DNA of 64,000 bases, taken from Sphingomonas sp. SCN 67-18. GTDB lineage: Bacteria > Pseudomonadota > Alphaproteobacteria > Sphingomonadales > Sphingomonadaceae. The notes under the pieces are model-generated. The model was not told where the DNA came from, ran no database searches, and saw only the letters and a program-made list of their open reading frames with translations. The translations under genes were made by a program, and so were the position numbers. The DNA is taken from assembly GCF_001724715.1 (NCBI RefSeq), contig NZ_MEFG01000014.1, forward strand, positions 1 through 64,000. Direction: 5' to 3'. Positions 18,186 to 27,106 of the stretch are shown here, piece after piece. Positions within the stretch are counted from its first letter, which is position 1; each line of letters starts with the position of its first letter.

Positions 18186-18962
18186 TTAATGGTGGCATCC
18201 CGCCCGCCCGGCCCGCGCGGTCGCCGCGCTTCCGGCGGTTGAAAGGATGAGAAATTCGACATTGCCCTGCGGGCCGGTGATCGGGCTGGGGACGACGCCC
18301 GTCACGTGCCAGCCCTGCGATTCCAGCCAGTCCGCCACCTCGGCGCAGACCCGCTGATGCACGGCCGGATCGCGGACCACGCCGCCCTTGCCCACTTCGT
18401 CCCGCCCCGCTTCGAACTGGGGCTTGATGAGCGCCACCAGCCGCGCGCCGGCGGCGGCGAAGCCCAGCGGCCGTTCCAGCACCTTGGCGAGGCCGATGAA
18501 GCTCGCATCGCAGACGAACAGGTTGATCGGCTCCGGCACATGGTCCGCCGTCAGGATGCGCGCGCTGGTCTGTTCCAGCACGACGACGCGCGAGTCCTGC
18601 CGCAGCTTCCAGGCGAGCTGGTTGGTGCCGGAATCGACCGCATAGACCCGGGCCGCGCCGTTGGTGAGCAGCACGTCGGTGAAGCCGCCGGTGGACGAGC
18701 CGATATCCATGGCGACGGCGCCTTCGACATCCAGGCCGAAATGGTCGAGCGCATGGGCCAGCTTGACGCCGCCGCGCGACACCCAGGGATGATCCCGCCC
18801 GCGCACCTCGATCGCGGCGTCGGCGGGCACCTGCTGGCCCGCCTTGTCGATGCGGCGATCCCCGGAGAAAACCAGACCGGCGAGGACCAGCGCCTGCGCC
18901 CGGCTGCGGCTTTCGGCCTGCCCGCGATCGACGAGAAGCTGATCGATGCGCTGTCTGATCAT
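18186..18962 (-). CDS. tlyA: TlyA-family rRNA 2'-O-methyltransferase
   Basis: The 258-residue protein has an N-terminal S4 RNA-binding domain (RIDQLLVDRGQAESRSRAQA) and a SAM-dependent FtsJ-like domain with AMDIGSSTGGFTDVLL, the conserved DPAVH region and a PSPITGPQGNVEFL end. TlyA modifies 16S and/or 23S rRNA and is linked to capreomycin sensitivity in actinobacteria; older annotation as hemolysin is misleading. It is transcribed toward the efflux genes. The last residues overlap a glycine/alanine-rich tail of little conservation. Confidence 0.9.
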   Translation of the reverse strand: MIRQRIDQLLVDRGQAESRSRAQALVLAGLVFSGDRRIDKAGQQVPADAAIEVRGRDHPWVSRGGVKLAHALDHFGLDVEGAVAMDIGSSTGGFTDVLLTNGAARVYAVDSGTNQLAWKLRQDSRVVVLEQTSARILTADHVPEPINLFVCDASFIGLAKVLERPLGFAAAGARLVALIKPQFEAGRDEVGKGGVVRDPAVHQRVCAEVADWLESQGWHVTGVVPSPITGPQGNVEFLILSTAGSAATARAGRAGCHH

Positions 18963-19061
18963 GTTTTTTCCGATAGCGTTCGCATCCCCACCCCGGCAAC
19001 CGCTTTGTTCGCTATTGTCTATCGAATTAGTAGAGTCTATTATGACCCCGTCGAGAGAGGG

Positions 19062-19098
19062 TGATCACACGGCGTCCCTTCAATGCGCCGTGTGATCA
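19062..19098. repeat. 13-bp perfect inverted repeat in the leader of the hydrolase gene
   Basis: TGATCACACGGCG (19062-19074) and CGCCGTGTGATCA (19086-19098) form a perfect hairpin or dyad with an 11-nt centre, ending 24 bases before the hydrolase ATG. There is no T-run. It could be an operator shared by the divergent tlyA and hydrolase promoters or a structured 5' leader. Just upstream, TCTAT occurs twice (19018-19022 and 19036-19040), flanking TTAGTAGA. Confidence 0.55.
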
Positions 19099-19122
19099 TT
19101 CCCATGGGCAAGGAGATCGTTG

Positions 19123-19794
19123 ATGGTGCACGATATTCACGAGAATGACCGCCACCACCCGCTGGTCCTTACGGTTCCCGGCCTTAACGGCTCAGGCCCG
19201 TCCCATTGGCAGTCGCTATGGGAAAGCGCACGCCCCGATACCGTGCGAGTCGAGCTGGGAATGTGGTCCCAGCCCCATCGCAACGCCTGGATCACCAAGA
19301 TCGACCAGGCGATTCGCGGGCTGGACCGCCCCGTCATCCTGGTCGCGCACAGCCTTGGCTGCCTGGCCGTGGCCTGGTGGGCGGAACTGTCCGGCCAGCC
19401 CTATGGCTGGCCGGTGGCGGGTGCGCTGCTGGTCGCCCCCGCCGATGTCGACCGGGCCGATGCGCGCGACGAGCTGAAGCGTTTCGGTCCGTCGCCCACC
19501 ACGCCGCTGCCCTTCCCCTCCATCGTCGTCGCCAGCGACGACGATCCATGGATCTCGCCGGACCGCGCCCGCAGCCTTGCCGCCTCATGGGGCAGCCATT
19601 TCGAATCCGCCGGGCCGATCGGCCACATCAACGCAGCCAGCGGCATCGGCTGGTGGCAGGAGGGTCAGCAATTGCTGGAGCGGGTGATCCGCGCGTCCGG
19701 GCGGCTTTCCGGCGGCGTCGAATCCCTGCGCGACGTGCGGGCGATCCTCGCCGTCAGCGGCACTGACGCGGCGCACGCCCATTATTTGCGCTGA
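19123..19794 (+). CDS. RBBP9/YdeN-family serine hydrolase
   Basis: The 223-residue alpha/beta hydrolase has the family start LVLTVPGLNGSGPSHWQSLW. The nucleophile elbow is AHSLGCLA (Ser77), a likely catalytic Asp lies in ASDDDPW and a His in GHINAASG. The ATG at 19123 has AGGAG seven bases upstream; a TTG at 19120 is in frame but less well placed. The physiological substrate of the family in bacteria is unclear. It is followed by an intrinsic terminator. Confidence 0.87.
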   Translation: MVHDIHENDRHHPLVLTVPGLNGSGPSHWQSLWESARPDTVRVELGMWSQPHRNAWITKIDQAIRGLDRPVILVAHSLGCLAVAWWAELSGQPYGWPVAGALLVAPADVDRADARDELKRFGPSPTTPLPFPSIVVASDDDPWISPDRARSLAASWGSHFESAGPIGHINAASGIGWWQEGQQLLERVIRASGRLSGGVESLRDVRAILAVSGTDAAHAHYLR

Positions 19795-19878
19795 ACCGAG
19801 TCCGGCGTTGCAGATTTTCGGGAACTTATGACGCAACGCAGCATTATGCGCTGTCCAGTAACGTGTAGCGTTGCGTGG

Positions 19879-19914
19879 AAGGGCGGGGAGGCATGTGCTT
19901 CCCCGCCCTTTTCA
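19879..19914 (+). terminator. Intrinsic terminator after the hydrolase gene
   Basis: AAGGGCGGGGA (19879-19889) pairs with TCCCCGCCCTT (19900-19910), enclosing a 10-nt loop, and is followed by TTTT. It lies between the convergent hydrolase and dxs genes and could also act for dxs from the other side, though the minus strand lacks a good U-tract. A second inverted repeat, ACGCAACGC (19831-19839) with GCGTTGCGT (19868-19876), sits directly before it. Confidence 0.75.
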
Positions 19915-19922
19915 TGCCGGGA

Positions 19923-21848
19923 TCAGGCGCGCGCGCCCTCGACCATGCCGACGCTGTTTTTCCTCAACGCTTTCAACACGGTGGTGACGATCGCGTCCGC
20001 ATCCAGCCCGGCCTCGGCATATTGCCGTTCCGGCTTGTCCTGGTCCTGAAACAGATCGGGCAGGCGCAGCGTCCGCAGCTTCAGCCCGCCGTCGATCAAC
20101 CCCTGATCGCTGGCCAGCGTCAGCACATGCGCGCCCAGCCCGCCGATGCTGCCTTCCTCCACCGTCACCGCGACCTCATGGCTGGTCAGCAGCCGGCGGA
20201 TCAGCGTCTCGTCCAGCGGCTTGGCGAAGCGCAGATCGGCCACCGTCGTCGAAAGCCCCTGCGCCTCCAGCCGTTCGGCCGCCTTCAGCGCCTCGTCCAG
20301 CCGGGTGCCGAGCGAGAGGATGGCCACCGTCTTGCCCTCGCGGACCACGCGGCCCTTGCCGATCTCCAGCCGTTCCGGAACCGAGGGCAGCGCCACGCCG
20401 GTGCCGTTGCCGCGCGGATAGCGCACCGCGATCGGCCCCGCATCGTGCAGCGCGCAGGTGTGGACCATGTTGACCAGTTCCGCCTCGTCGGCGGCGGCCA
20501 TCACCACGAAATTGGGCAAAGTCGCCAGATAGGTGATGTCGAAGCTGCCGGCATGGGTGGAGCCGTCCGCCCCCACCAGCCCGGCGCGATCGATGCCGAA
20601 GCGGACCGGCAGGTTCTGGATCGCGACATCATGCACCACCTGATCATAGGCGCGCTGCAGGAAGGTGGAATAAATGGCGCAGAACGGCCGCATCCCCTGC
20701 GCGGCCAGCCCGGCGGCGAAGGTGACGGCATGTTGCTCGGCAATGCCGACATCGAAGCAGCGGTCCGGGAAAGCCTGCTGGAACCTGTCCAGCCCGGTGC
20801 CGGACGGCATGGCCGCGGTGATCGCGCAGATTTTCGGGTCGCGCTCCGCCTCGGCGACCAGCGCCCTGGCGAACACGCCGGTGTAGCTGGGCGGGCCGGC
20901 CGGCGATTTCGCCTGCTCGCCGGAAACCACGTCGAATTTCTGGACGCCGTGATATTTGTCGGCCGCCGCCTCGGCCGGGGCATAGCCCTTGCCCTTTTGC
21001 GTGACGACATGGATCAGGATCGGGCCCTCGCCCGTGTCGCGGACATTTTCCAGCACCGGGATCAGATGATCCAGATTATGCCCGTCTATGGGGCCGACAT
21101 AGTAGAAGCCCAGCTCTCCGAACAGCGTCCCGCCCATCGTCATGCCGCGGGCGAATTCGTCCGTCTTGCGGGCGGCGCTGTGCAGCGGGCGGGGCAGCTT
21201 GCGCGCGAAACGCTTGGCAAGATCGCGCAGGCCGATGAATTCCCGGCTCGACACGATCCGCGCCAGATAGGCGGAAAGACCGCCCACCGGCGGGGCGATG
21301 GACATGTCGTTGTCGTTCAGGATGACGATCAGCCGGTTGCCCGCCTGTTCGGCATTGTTCATCGCCTCATAGGCCATGCCGGCGGACATCGCGCCGTCGC
21401 CGATCACCGCGATCGCCTTGCCCGGCGCGCCCGACAGCTTGTTGGCGACGGCAAAGCCGAGGGCGGCGGAAATGGAGGTGGAGCTGTGCGCCGCGCCGAA
21501 CGGATCATAGTCGCTTTCGGCGCGCCTGGTGAAGCCGGACAGGCCACCCGCCATGCGCAGCGTGCGGATGCGGTCGCGCCGCCCGGTCAATATCTTGTGC
21601 GGATAGCATTGGTGGCCGACATCCCAGACCAGCCGGTCATTGGGGGTGTCGAACACATAATGGATCGCCGTGGTCAGCTCGACCACGCCCAGCCCGGCGC
21701 CCAGATGGCCGCCGGTGACCGATACCGCGCTGATCACCTCCTGGCGCAGCTCGTCGGCCAGCTGGCGGAGCTGGTCCGGGCGCAGCCGGCGCAGGTCCTG
21801 CGGCATGTTCACCGTGTCGAGCAGCGGCGTTTGTGGAGTCTGGGACAT
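19923..21848 (-). CDS. dxs: 1-deoxy-D-xylulose-5-phosphate synthase
   Basis: The 641-residue enzyme condenses pyruvate and glyceraldehyde 3-phosphate, the first step of the MEP isoprenoid pathway. It shows the [20 protein letters not shown] start, the thiamine diphosphate motif [18 protein letters not shown] with NDNDMSI, and the transketolase pyrimidine domain with [15 protein letters not shown]. The start at 21848 has an AGAGGAAA ribosome site; the frame is open upstream but unsupported. In this organism the pathway would feed carotenoids and ubiquinone. Confidence 0.95.
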   Translation of the reverse strand: MSQTPQTPLLDTVNMPQDLRRLRPDQLRQLADELRQEVISAVSVTGGHLGAGLGVVELTTAIHYVFDTPNDRLVWDVGHQCYPHKILTGRRDRIRTLRMAGGLSGFTRRAESDYDPFGAAHSSTSISAALGFAVANKLSGAPGKAIAVIGDGAMSAGMAYEAMNNAEQAGNRLIVILNDNDMSIAPPVGGLSAYLARIVSSREFIGLRDLAKRFARKLPRPLHSAARKTDEFARGMTMGGTLFGELGFYYVGPIDGHNLDHLIPVLENVRDTGEGPILIHVVTQKGKGYAPAEAAADKYHGVQKFDVVSGEQAKSPAGPPSYTGVFARALVAEAERDPKICAITAAMPSGTGLDRFQQAFPDRCFDVGIAEQHAVTFAAGLAAQGMRPFCAIYSTFLQRAYDQVVHDVAIQNLPVRFGIDRAGLVGADGSTHAGSFDITYLATLPNFVVMAAADEAELVNMVHTCALHDAGPIAVRYPRGNGTGVALPSVPERLEIGKGRVVREGKTVAILSLGTRLDEALKAAERLEAQGLSTTVADLRFAKPLDETLIRRLLTSHEVAVTVEEGSIGGLGAHVLTLASDQGLIDGGLKLRTLRLPDLFQDQDKPERQYAEAGLDADAIVTTVLKALRKNSVGMVEGARA

Positions 21849-21931
21849 CCGTTTCCTCTTTGCCGCCGCTTTAATCAAAGGCTTGCGGCCTGTCGAATGG
21901 AGAAGCCGTGCAGGGCCGCCCGCCGGAAGGG

Positions 21932-22399
21932 TCAGCCCTTGTCGCAATCGGCGCAGCGGCCGCGCACCTCGATCACCGGGCGCTCCGGCGCGAAACCGGC
22001 CTTGCGCGCCGCGTCGCGGACGCCGTCGGACAGGCGGTCGTCGTCGATATGGGTGGTCTGGCCGCAATCGTCGCACACCAGGAAGATGCAATCATGCATG
22101 CAATCGGGGTGAGCGTTTGCGATGTAGGCGTTGGCGCTCTCCACCCGCCGGGCCAGGTTGGACCCGACGAACAGGTCGAGGATGCGGTACACGCTGTTGG
22201 CGGCCACCCGCCGGCCCTCGTTGCGCGACACCGCCTCGGCGATGTCATAGGCGGATGCCGGCCGGTCGAACCCCGCCAGCGCCTCGAACACGCTGGCGCG
22301 CATGGCCGTCCACTGCTCGCCCGACTTCTCCAGCGCGGACTGCGCGGCGATACTCAGCGACTTGCCTTCATGAAGTTCATGGTGGTGATGATGGGGCAT
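21932..22399 (-). CDS. Fur-family regulator, probably Zur
   Basis: The 155-residue protein starts with an unusual five-histidine run ([12 protein letters not shown]). It has the Fur winged helix ([25 protein letters not shown]) and two structural-zinc CxxC pairs, Cys109/Cys112 (CDDC) and Cys149/Cys152 (CADC). The layout is that of Zur, the zinc-responsive repressor. The neighbouring MerC gene and a possible Zur box at 22861-22876 support this. The His-rich N-terminus could be an additional metal-sensing tail. Assignment as Zur rather than Fur is inference from context. Confidence 0.8.
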   Translation of the reverse strand: MPHHHHHELHEGKSLSIAAQSALEKSGEQWTAMRASVFEALAGFDRPASAYDIAEAVSRNEGRRVAANSVYRILDLFVGSNLARRVESANAYIANAHPDCMHDCIFLVCDDCGQTTHIDDDRLSDGVRDAARKAGFAPERPVIEVRGRCADCDKG

Positions 22400-22443
22400 C
22401 CGCCGGATTTAGGCGTTCCGACCCCCCGGAGCAAGCTTTGCGC

Positions 22444-22785
22444 TCAGTCGGCCGCCCGGCGGTTGAGATCATGGCCCAGCGCCAGCAGGCCCACGCCGAC
22501 GATGGTGTAGATCGCCTCCGGCCCGTCATGGGAGAGGGTCATCGCCCCCGCCATCACGCCCAGGCCGAGCGCGCCGATAGCCGCAGGCATCAGATATCCG
22601 TGGCTGAATGCGCCGCGCAGCAGCGTCAGCGCGCCGAGGATGATGGCCAGCGTCAGCCCCGCCTCATGCACGATCGGGTGCAGCCACACGCTGCCGGCAG
22701 ACGCCAGCACCGCCAGGAACAGCGTCGTCGCCAGGCAGTGGACGATGCACAGCCCGGACAGGCCGATCGCGATGCGATCGAGCAT
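22444..22785 (-). CDS. MerC-domain membrane protein
   Basis: The 113-residue protein has four hydrophobic helices. A Cys-His pair in the first helix (SGLCIVHCLATT) is the metal-contact motif of MerC mercuric transporters. Proteins of this size next to Zur in sphingomonads are probably involved in zinc handling rather than mercury resistance, as no mer genes are present. The start could instead be a GTG at 22812, adding nine residues. It is followed by the Fur-family gene 44 bases downstream in the same direction, so the two may be co-transcribed. Confidence 0.75.
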   Translation of the reverse strand: MLDRIAIGLSGLCIVHCLATTLFLAVLASAGSVWLHPIVHEAGLTLAIILGALTLLRGAFSHGYLMPAAIGALGLGVMAGAMTLSHDGPEAIYTIVGVGLLALGHDLNRRAAD

Positions 22786-22860
22786 TCCAGAACGGGCGAA
22801 AACGTTCGTCACGGCGACTCCGGCGGTTGGCTGGCGATGCTCTGCCACGATTCCACGGAG

Positions 22861-22876
22861 GTTACAACATATCATT
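22861..22876 (-). promoter_or_regulatory. Candidate Zur box
   Basis: On the minus strand this reads ATGATATGTTGTAAC, close to the alphaproteobacterial Zur consensus built on GATATGTTATAACATATC. One half (GATATGTT) is perfect; the other half is degenerate. It lies about 50-75 bp upstream of the MerC start and about 50 bp upstream of the divergent ctaA start. Autoregulation of the MerC/Zur pair is the likely role. Confidence 0.4.
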
Positions 22877-22927
22877 GCATCGCGACATGCTTGTTTCGTC
22901 GCGGCGGGGCGGGCATAGGCGGCGGCC

Positions 22928-23968
22928 ATGGCTAACGGCTTCGGCGCATCGCGCTCCCCCCGCCCGGGCGCAATTTCGAACTGGCTGCTGAGCGTGGCCT
23001 TTCTGGTGCTCGTCATGGTCATCGTCGGCGGCATCACCCGGCTGACCGAATCCGGCCTGTCCATCGCCCATTGGAAGCCGATCAGCGGCATCCTGCCGCC
23101 GCTCAACCAGCAGCAATGGATGGTGGAATTCGACGCCTATCGCACCACCACCGAATTCCAGACCGTCAACCAAGCCATGGGGCTGGCGGAGTTCAAGCAG
23201 ATCTATTTCTGGGAATATGTCCACCGCCTGCTCGGGCGGCTGATCGGCCTGGCCTTCGCGCTGCCGCTGCTGTGGTTCATGTGGCGCCGCGCCATTCCCA
23301 AGGGCTTCGGCATCCGGCTGGCCGGCATATTGGCGCTGGGCGGCCTGCAGGGTGGGATCGGCTGGTGGATGGTGGTGTCCGGGCTGGTCGGCCGCACGGA
23401 CGTGAGCCATGTCCGCCTTGCCATCCACCTGCTCACCGCGCTGCTGATCTTCGCGGCGCTGATCTGGACCGCGCTGGACCTGCGCGCGCTGGCGCGGGAC
23501 AACCGCGCCAGGCCGGCGCGCATCACGCTGGTCGCCGTCGTCGCGCTGCTGCTGCTCTATACGCAGATGGCGCTCGGCGCCTTCACCGCCGGGCTGCGCG
23601 CGGGCTATGCCTTTTCGAGCTGGCCGAAAATGGGAGACGAATGGTTTCCCGCCGCCACGCCGATGCTGTCGCCGGCATGGCATAATCTTATCGACAACCC
23701 CATCGTCGTGCAGTTCACCCACCGCTGGTTCGCCTTCTTGGTGGCGGCGGCGCTGGGCGTGCTGGCGATGCGCGCCGCCAAACAGGGCGGGCGCGCGTCG
23801 GGCCGGGCGGTGGCCGGGCTGCTGGTGCTCCAGATCCTGCTCGGCATCTCGACGCTCATGTCGGGCGTGGATATCGGCATCGCGGTCGCCCATCAGGGCG
23901 TCGCCACGCTGTTGCTGGGCGCCTCGGTCAGCGCCGCACATGCCCTGGGAACGCGCAAGAGGTATTAA
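22928..23968 (+). CDS. ctaA: Heme A synthase (COX15/CtaA)
   Basis: The 346-residue membrane protein has eight hydrophobic helices and the paired haem-ligand histidines of the family. Visible segments are GGITRLTESGLSIAHWKPI, WEYVHRLLGRLIG, DVSHVRLAIHLLTALL, FTHRWFAF and AVAHQGVATLLL. It oxidises haem O to haem A for the aa3 oxidase. In sphingomonads it commonly precedes rplM-rpsI, as seen here about 120 bp further on. Confidence 0.93.
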   Translation: MANGFGASRSPRPGAISNWLLSVAFLVLVMVIVGGITRLTESGLSIAHWKPISGILPPLNQQQWMVEFDAYRTTTEFQTVNQAMGLAEFKQIYFWEYVHRLLGRLIGLAFALPLLWFMWRRAIPKGFGIRLAGILALGGLQGGIGWWMVVSGLVGRTDVSHVRLAIHLLTALLIFAALIWTALDLRALARDNRARPARITLVAVVALLLLYTQMALGAFTAGLRAGYAFSSWPKMGDEWFPAATPMLSPAWHNLIDNPIVVQFTHRWFAFLVAAALGVLAMRAAKQGGRASGRAVAGLLVLQILLGISTLMSGVDIGIAVAHQGVATLLLGASVSAAHALGTRKRY

Positions 23969-24088
23969 AATACCCGTCAGCAAAGGCACGGTTTTGCTTG
24001 ACGAATCACGCCTCGCCCGTCATTAGCGCCCTCTCCGCGCTGCTCCCTTGACGGGCGGCGCCTATTTTTTTGAACGAGGTCTGGCCCG

Positions 24089-24568
24089 ATGAAGGCGCTG
24101 ATGAAGACCACCAAGTCGGTCAAGCCGCACGAGGTGGAGAAGAAATGGCATCTGATTGATGCCGACGGCCTGGTGGTCGGTCGCGTGGCGACGATCATCG
24201 CCAACATCCTGCGCGGCAAGCACAAGCCGAGCTTCACCCCCCATGTCGATTGCGGCGACAATGTCATCGTCATCAACGCGGATAAGGTGCGCTTCACCGG
24301 CGACAAGCTGAAGCAGAAGGTCTATTATCGCCACACCGGCTATCCGGGCGGCATCAAGGGCATCACCGCCGGCAAGGTGCTGGACGGCCGCTTCCCGGAG
24401 CGCGTGCTCGAAAAGGCGGTTGAGCGCATGATCCCGCGCGGCCCGCTGGGCCGTGACCAGATGCGCGCGCTGCGCGTCTTCGCCGGGCCGGACCATCCCC
24501 ATGGTGCGCAGAACCCAGAGATCCTCGATGTCGCGGCCATGAACCGCAAGAACAAGGTGGGCAACTAA
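24089..24568 (+). CDS. rplM: 50S ribosomal protein L13
   Basis: The 159-residue protein is typical L13: the core [20 protein letters not shown], then [19 protein letters not shown] and HTGYPGGIK, ending with [19 protein letters not shown]. Its stop codon overlaps the rpsI start (TAATG), giving translational coupling. It belongs to the conserved rplM-rpsI operon and is required early in 50S assembly. Confidence 0.97.
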   Translation: MKALMKTTKSVKPHEVEKKWHLIDADGLVVGRVATIIANILRGKHKPSFTPHVDCGDNVIVINADKVRFTGDKLKQKVYYRHTGYPGGIKGITAGKVLDGRFPERVLEKAVERMIPRGPLGRDQMRALRVFAGPDHPHGAQNPEILDVAAMNRKNKVGN

Positions 24569-25116
24569 TGTCCGATAACCGCCAGTCCCTGTCCGACCTG
24601 AAGGACCTCACCCAGGCTGCCCAGGCTGAAGCCGCCGCCGCGCCCGCCGCTGCTGCTGCCGCCGCCGTGGACGCGCCCCAGGCGCCCGCAGCCCCGGCCG
24701 CGCCGCTGCGCGAGAAGATCGTCGATGCGCAGGGCCGCGCCTATGCCACCGGCCGCCGCAAGGATGCGGTCGCCCGCGTCTGGCTGAAGCCCGGCACCGG
24801 CAAGATCACGGTCAACGGCCGCGATCAGTCGACCTATTTCGCCCGCCCGACGCTGCGCCTGGTGATCAACCAGCCGTTCGACGTGGCCGAGCGCCGCGAC
24901 CAGTATGATGTCGTCGCCACCGTCAAGGGCGGCGGCCTCTCCGGCCAGGCCGGCGCGGTCAAGCACGGCATCAGCCAGGCGCTGACCCGCTTCGAGCCGG
25001 TGCTGCGCGCGCCGGTGAAGGCCGCCGGCTTCCTGACCCGCGACAGCCGCGCGGTGGAACGCAAGAAGTACGGCAAGGCCAAGGCGCGCAAGAGCTTCCA
25101 GTTCTCGAAGCGTTAA
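24568..25116 (+). CDS. rpsI: 30S ribosomal protein S9
   Basis: The 182-residue protein has a complete S9 core: [19 protein letters not shown], then [20 protein letters not shown] and the C-terminal [18 protein letters not shown] that reaches the P-site tRNA. About 50 extra N-terminal residues, rich in Ala and Pro, precede the core; such extensions are common in sphingomonad S9. It is coupled to rplM and followed by a strong terminator. Confidence 0.97.
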   Translation: MSDNRQSLSDLKDLTQAAQAEAAAAPAAAAAAAVDAPQAPAAPAAPLREKIVDAQGRAYATGRRKDAVARVWLKPGTGKITVNGRDQSTYFARPTLRLVINQPFDVAERRDQYDVVATVKGGGLSGQAGAVKHGISQALTRFEPVLRAPVKAAGFLTRDSRAVERKKYGKAKARKSFQFSKR

Positions 25117-25134
25117 GCCGCAAGCCTTTTCAAG

Positions 25135-25171
25135 AAAAAGGGGCCGTCCGGGCGACCGGGCGGCCCTTTTT
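25135..25171 (+). terminator. Intrinsic terminator of the rplM-rpsI operon
   Basis: GGGCCG (25141-25146) pairs with CGGCCC (25161-25166). The stem is extended by A-run/T-run pairing, AAAAAG on the left and TTTTT on the right, and an inner CCGG repeat tightens the loop. It starts about 18 bases after the rpsI stop. Confidence 0.88.
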
Positions 25172-25247
25172 CGTTGCCCGGCGCGTTTCTCGCCGGCTGG
25201 CGCGCCGGGCGCGCCATGGATATGATCGCCCGATCAGGAGGATGCCT

Positions 25248-26687
25248 ATGCACCGGATGTTCGTTGCCGCGCTGGCCGGGGTCAGCCTTGTCGCCGCTCC
25301 CGCCGCCGCCCAGAAGACCGCGACCATATCCGCCAAGGACAAGGCGCAGGGCGCGCAATATCATCCGCAGTTCCTGGCCCAATATGGCGGCGCGATGACC
25401 GGCCCGCAGGCCGCCTATGTGGAACGCGTGGGCAAGCGCGTCGCCGTCCAGTCCGGCCTGTCCAACGCGCAGGGCGATTTCACCGTCACGCTGGTCGACA
25501 GCCCCGTCGAGAACGCCTTCGCCATCCCCGGCGGCTATGTCTACGTCACCCGCCAGCTGCTGGCGCTGATGAACAGCGAGGCGGAACTCGCCTCCGTGCT
25601 CGGCCATGAGATAGGCCATGTCGCGGCCCGCCATTCCAACAAGCGCAACAGCCGTTCCACGCTCGCCTCCATCCTCGCCGCCGGCGTCGGCGCGGTGACG
25701 GGCAGCGACGCGCTGGGCCAGATTGCGGGCTATGGCTCGCAACTCTACACGCTGGGCTATAGCCGCAGCCAGGAATATGAGGCGGACGGCCTTGGCATCC
25801 GCTACATGACCACGGCCGGTTACGACCCCTATGCCGCCGCATCCATGCTGACCGCGCTGGATTCCGGCACGAAATTGCAGGCGCGCATCGCCGGTAGGGC
25901 GGACCAGCAGGTGCCGGGCTGGGCCAGCACCCACCCGAACAGCGCGGACCGGGTGGCGCGCGCCCGCACCCTTGCCGGCAAGCAGACCCGCGCCGTCCGC
26001 GCGTCGGGCGAGGACAGCGCCTTCCTGCGGATGCTGGACGGCCTGCCTTATGACGACAGCCCCCAGCAGGGCGTGGTGGAAGGGCGCGTCTTTTCCCACC
26101 CGATGTTGAAGCTGCGCTTCACCGCGCCCGCCGGCTTCACCCTCGCCAACGCCACCGATGCCGTCACGATCAGCGGCAGCAACGGCCAGGCCCGGTTCGA
26201 AGGCGGCCCGGCCACGGCGGACCTGCCGGCCTATGTCACCCAGCGTTTCACCGCGCTGGCCGGCAATAATGCGGGCAACCGCCAGCTCCACGGCGAAATC
26301 CGGCGGACGCGGATCAACGGGCTGGACGCGGCCTATGCCACCGGCCGCGCCTCCAGCAACGGCAAGGCCGTCGACGTGACCATCGTCGCCTATCGCTTTC
26401 CCGCCGCGACCTATCAGTTCACGGTGGTGACGCCTTCCGGCGCGGGGCTGGGCGCGCTGGCGCCGCTGGTGGAGAGCATGACCCCGCTCAGCGACGCGCA
26501 GGCCGCGCAGATCCGCACCCGGCGCATCCGCATCGTCCCGGTGCGGGCGGGCGACACCATCGACAGCCTGTCGGCGCGCATGGCCTATGCCGATTATCGC
26601 CGCGAGCGGTTCATGACGCTGAACGCCCTTGGCGCCGGCGACACGCTTCGACCCGGCCGCCTGGTCAAGCTGGTCGTCACCGACTGA
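25248..26687 (+). CDS. Periplasmic M48-family metalloprotease
   Basis: The 479-residue protein has a signal peptide (MHRMFVAALAGVSLVAAPAA) and an M48 zinc site with HEIGH at 120-124. A further Glu lies in the SQEYEADG segment near 176. The C-terminal region contains RIVPVRAGDTIDSLSARMAY and a TLRPGRLVKLVV end, which resembles a LysM-like or YfgC-type tail. The ATG at 25248 has AGGAG seven bases upstream; the ATG at 25242 is too close. BepA/YfgC relatives act on outer-membrane protein assembly. It lies just before the island insertion site. Confidence 0.9.
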   Translation: MHRMFVAALAGVSLVAAPAAAQKTATISAKDKAQGAQYHPQFLAQYGGAMTGPQAAYVERVGKRVAVQSGLSNAQGDFTVTLVDSPVENAFAIPGGYVYVTRQLLALMNSEAELASVLGHEIGHVAARHSNKRNSRSTLASILAAGVGAVTGSDALGQIAGYGSQLYTLGYSRSQEYEADGLGIRYMTTAGYDPYAAASMLTALDSGTKLQARIAGRADQQVPGWASTHPNSADRVARARTLAGKQTRAVRASGEDSAFLRMLDGLPYDDSPQQGVVEGRVFSHPMLKLRFTAPAGFTLANATDAVTISGSNGQARFEGGPATADLPAYVTQRFTALAGNNAGNRQLHGEIRRTRINGLDAAYATGRASSNGKAVDVTIVAYRFPAATYQFTVVTPSGAGLGALAPLVESMTPLSDAQAAQIRTRRIRIVPVRAGDTIDSLSARMAYADYRRERFMTLNALGAGDTLRPGRLVKLVVTD

Positions 26688-26867
26688 CCGGCAAGCCGCG
26701 GAAATAATGGCTTGGGAGCCAGAACGCGTGGCCAAAATCAGAGGGGTCTACGTTGACCAGGCCCGGGTGGTTGTGGCAATCGGCCAGCGTATTAAAGGCA
26801 TTGGTGTAAAACGCGCTGTAAAACGTTCCTGATACCGCGCCGTTTTTCCTATACAATTCAATGCGAT

Positions 26868-26941
26868 GCGGGTGTAGCTCAATGGCAGAGCAGAAGCTTC
26901 CCAAGCTTACGACGGGGGTTCGATTCCCCTCACCCGCTCCA
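26868..26941 (+). tRNA. tRNA-Gly (anticodon CCC), island attachment gene
   Basis: GCGGGTG at the 5' end pairs with CACCCGC, the anticodon loop TTCCCAA gives anticodon CCC (26900-26902), the T-arm is GGGGGTTCGATTCCCCT, and CCA is encoded. It reads GGG glycine codons. Its 3' 23 bases are repeated at 56296-56318, so the integrating element rebuilt an intact tRNA when it inserted. Confidence 0.95.
26919..26941 (+). repeat. attL: 23-bp direct repeat within tRNA-Gly
   Basis: The last 23 bases of the tRNA (from TTCGATTCCCC to CGCTCCA) recur perfectly at 56296-56318 in the same orientation. Neither flank matches. The T-loop-to-CCA stretch is the usual core site used by P4-type tyrosine integrases, and the integrase gene starts 166 bases downstream. 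Confidence 0.92.
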
Positions 26942-27106
26942 TCTTGCTGCCCATGCGCAGTTGCTGATGGTTGAAAAAACCCTGAAAATCCGCTAGTTTT
27001 TGAGCACTCACTGGCTTTCGGTGATTGCCCATGATCGCGTGTAGCTGAACGATTCGGGGGCATATCCGGGGGCCTTTCCAAAAGCCCTGATTTGCGAGGC
27101 CCCCAA

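Noticed and set aside
14467-18250. Long plus-strand frames opposite the RND pump and its adaptor
   Set aside because: Low-complexity composition and no motifs; the minus strand encodes a full RND system with family signatures.
19875-22112. 745-codon plus-strand frame opposite dxs
   Set aside because: It mirrors dxs, has no ribosome site fitting a real start and no recognisable domain.
22444-23106. Extended MerC frame of 220 codons
   Set aside because: The upstream half overlaps ctaA and its promoter; the MerC domain begins at 22785 (or 22812).
26707-26832. Short plus-strand frame of 41 codons between the M48 gene and tRNA-Gly
   Set aside because: No ribosome site, no recognisable family; probably chance.
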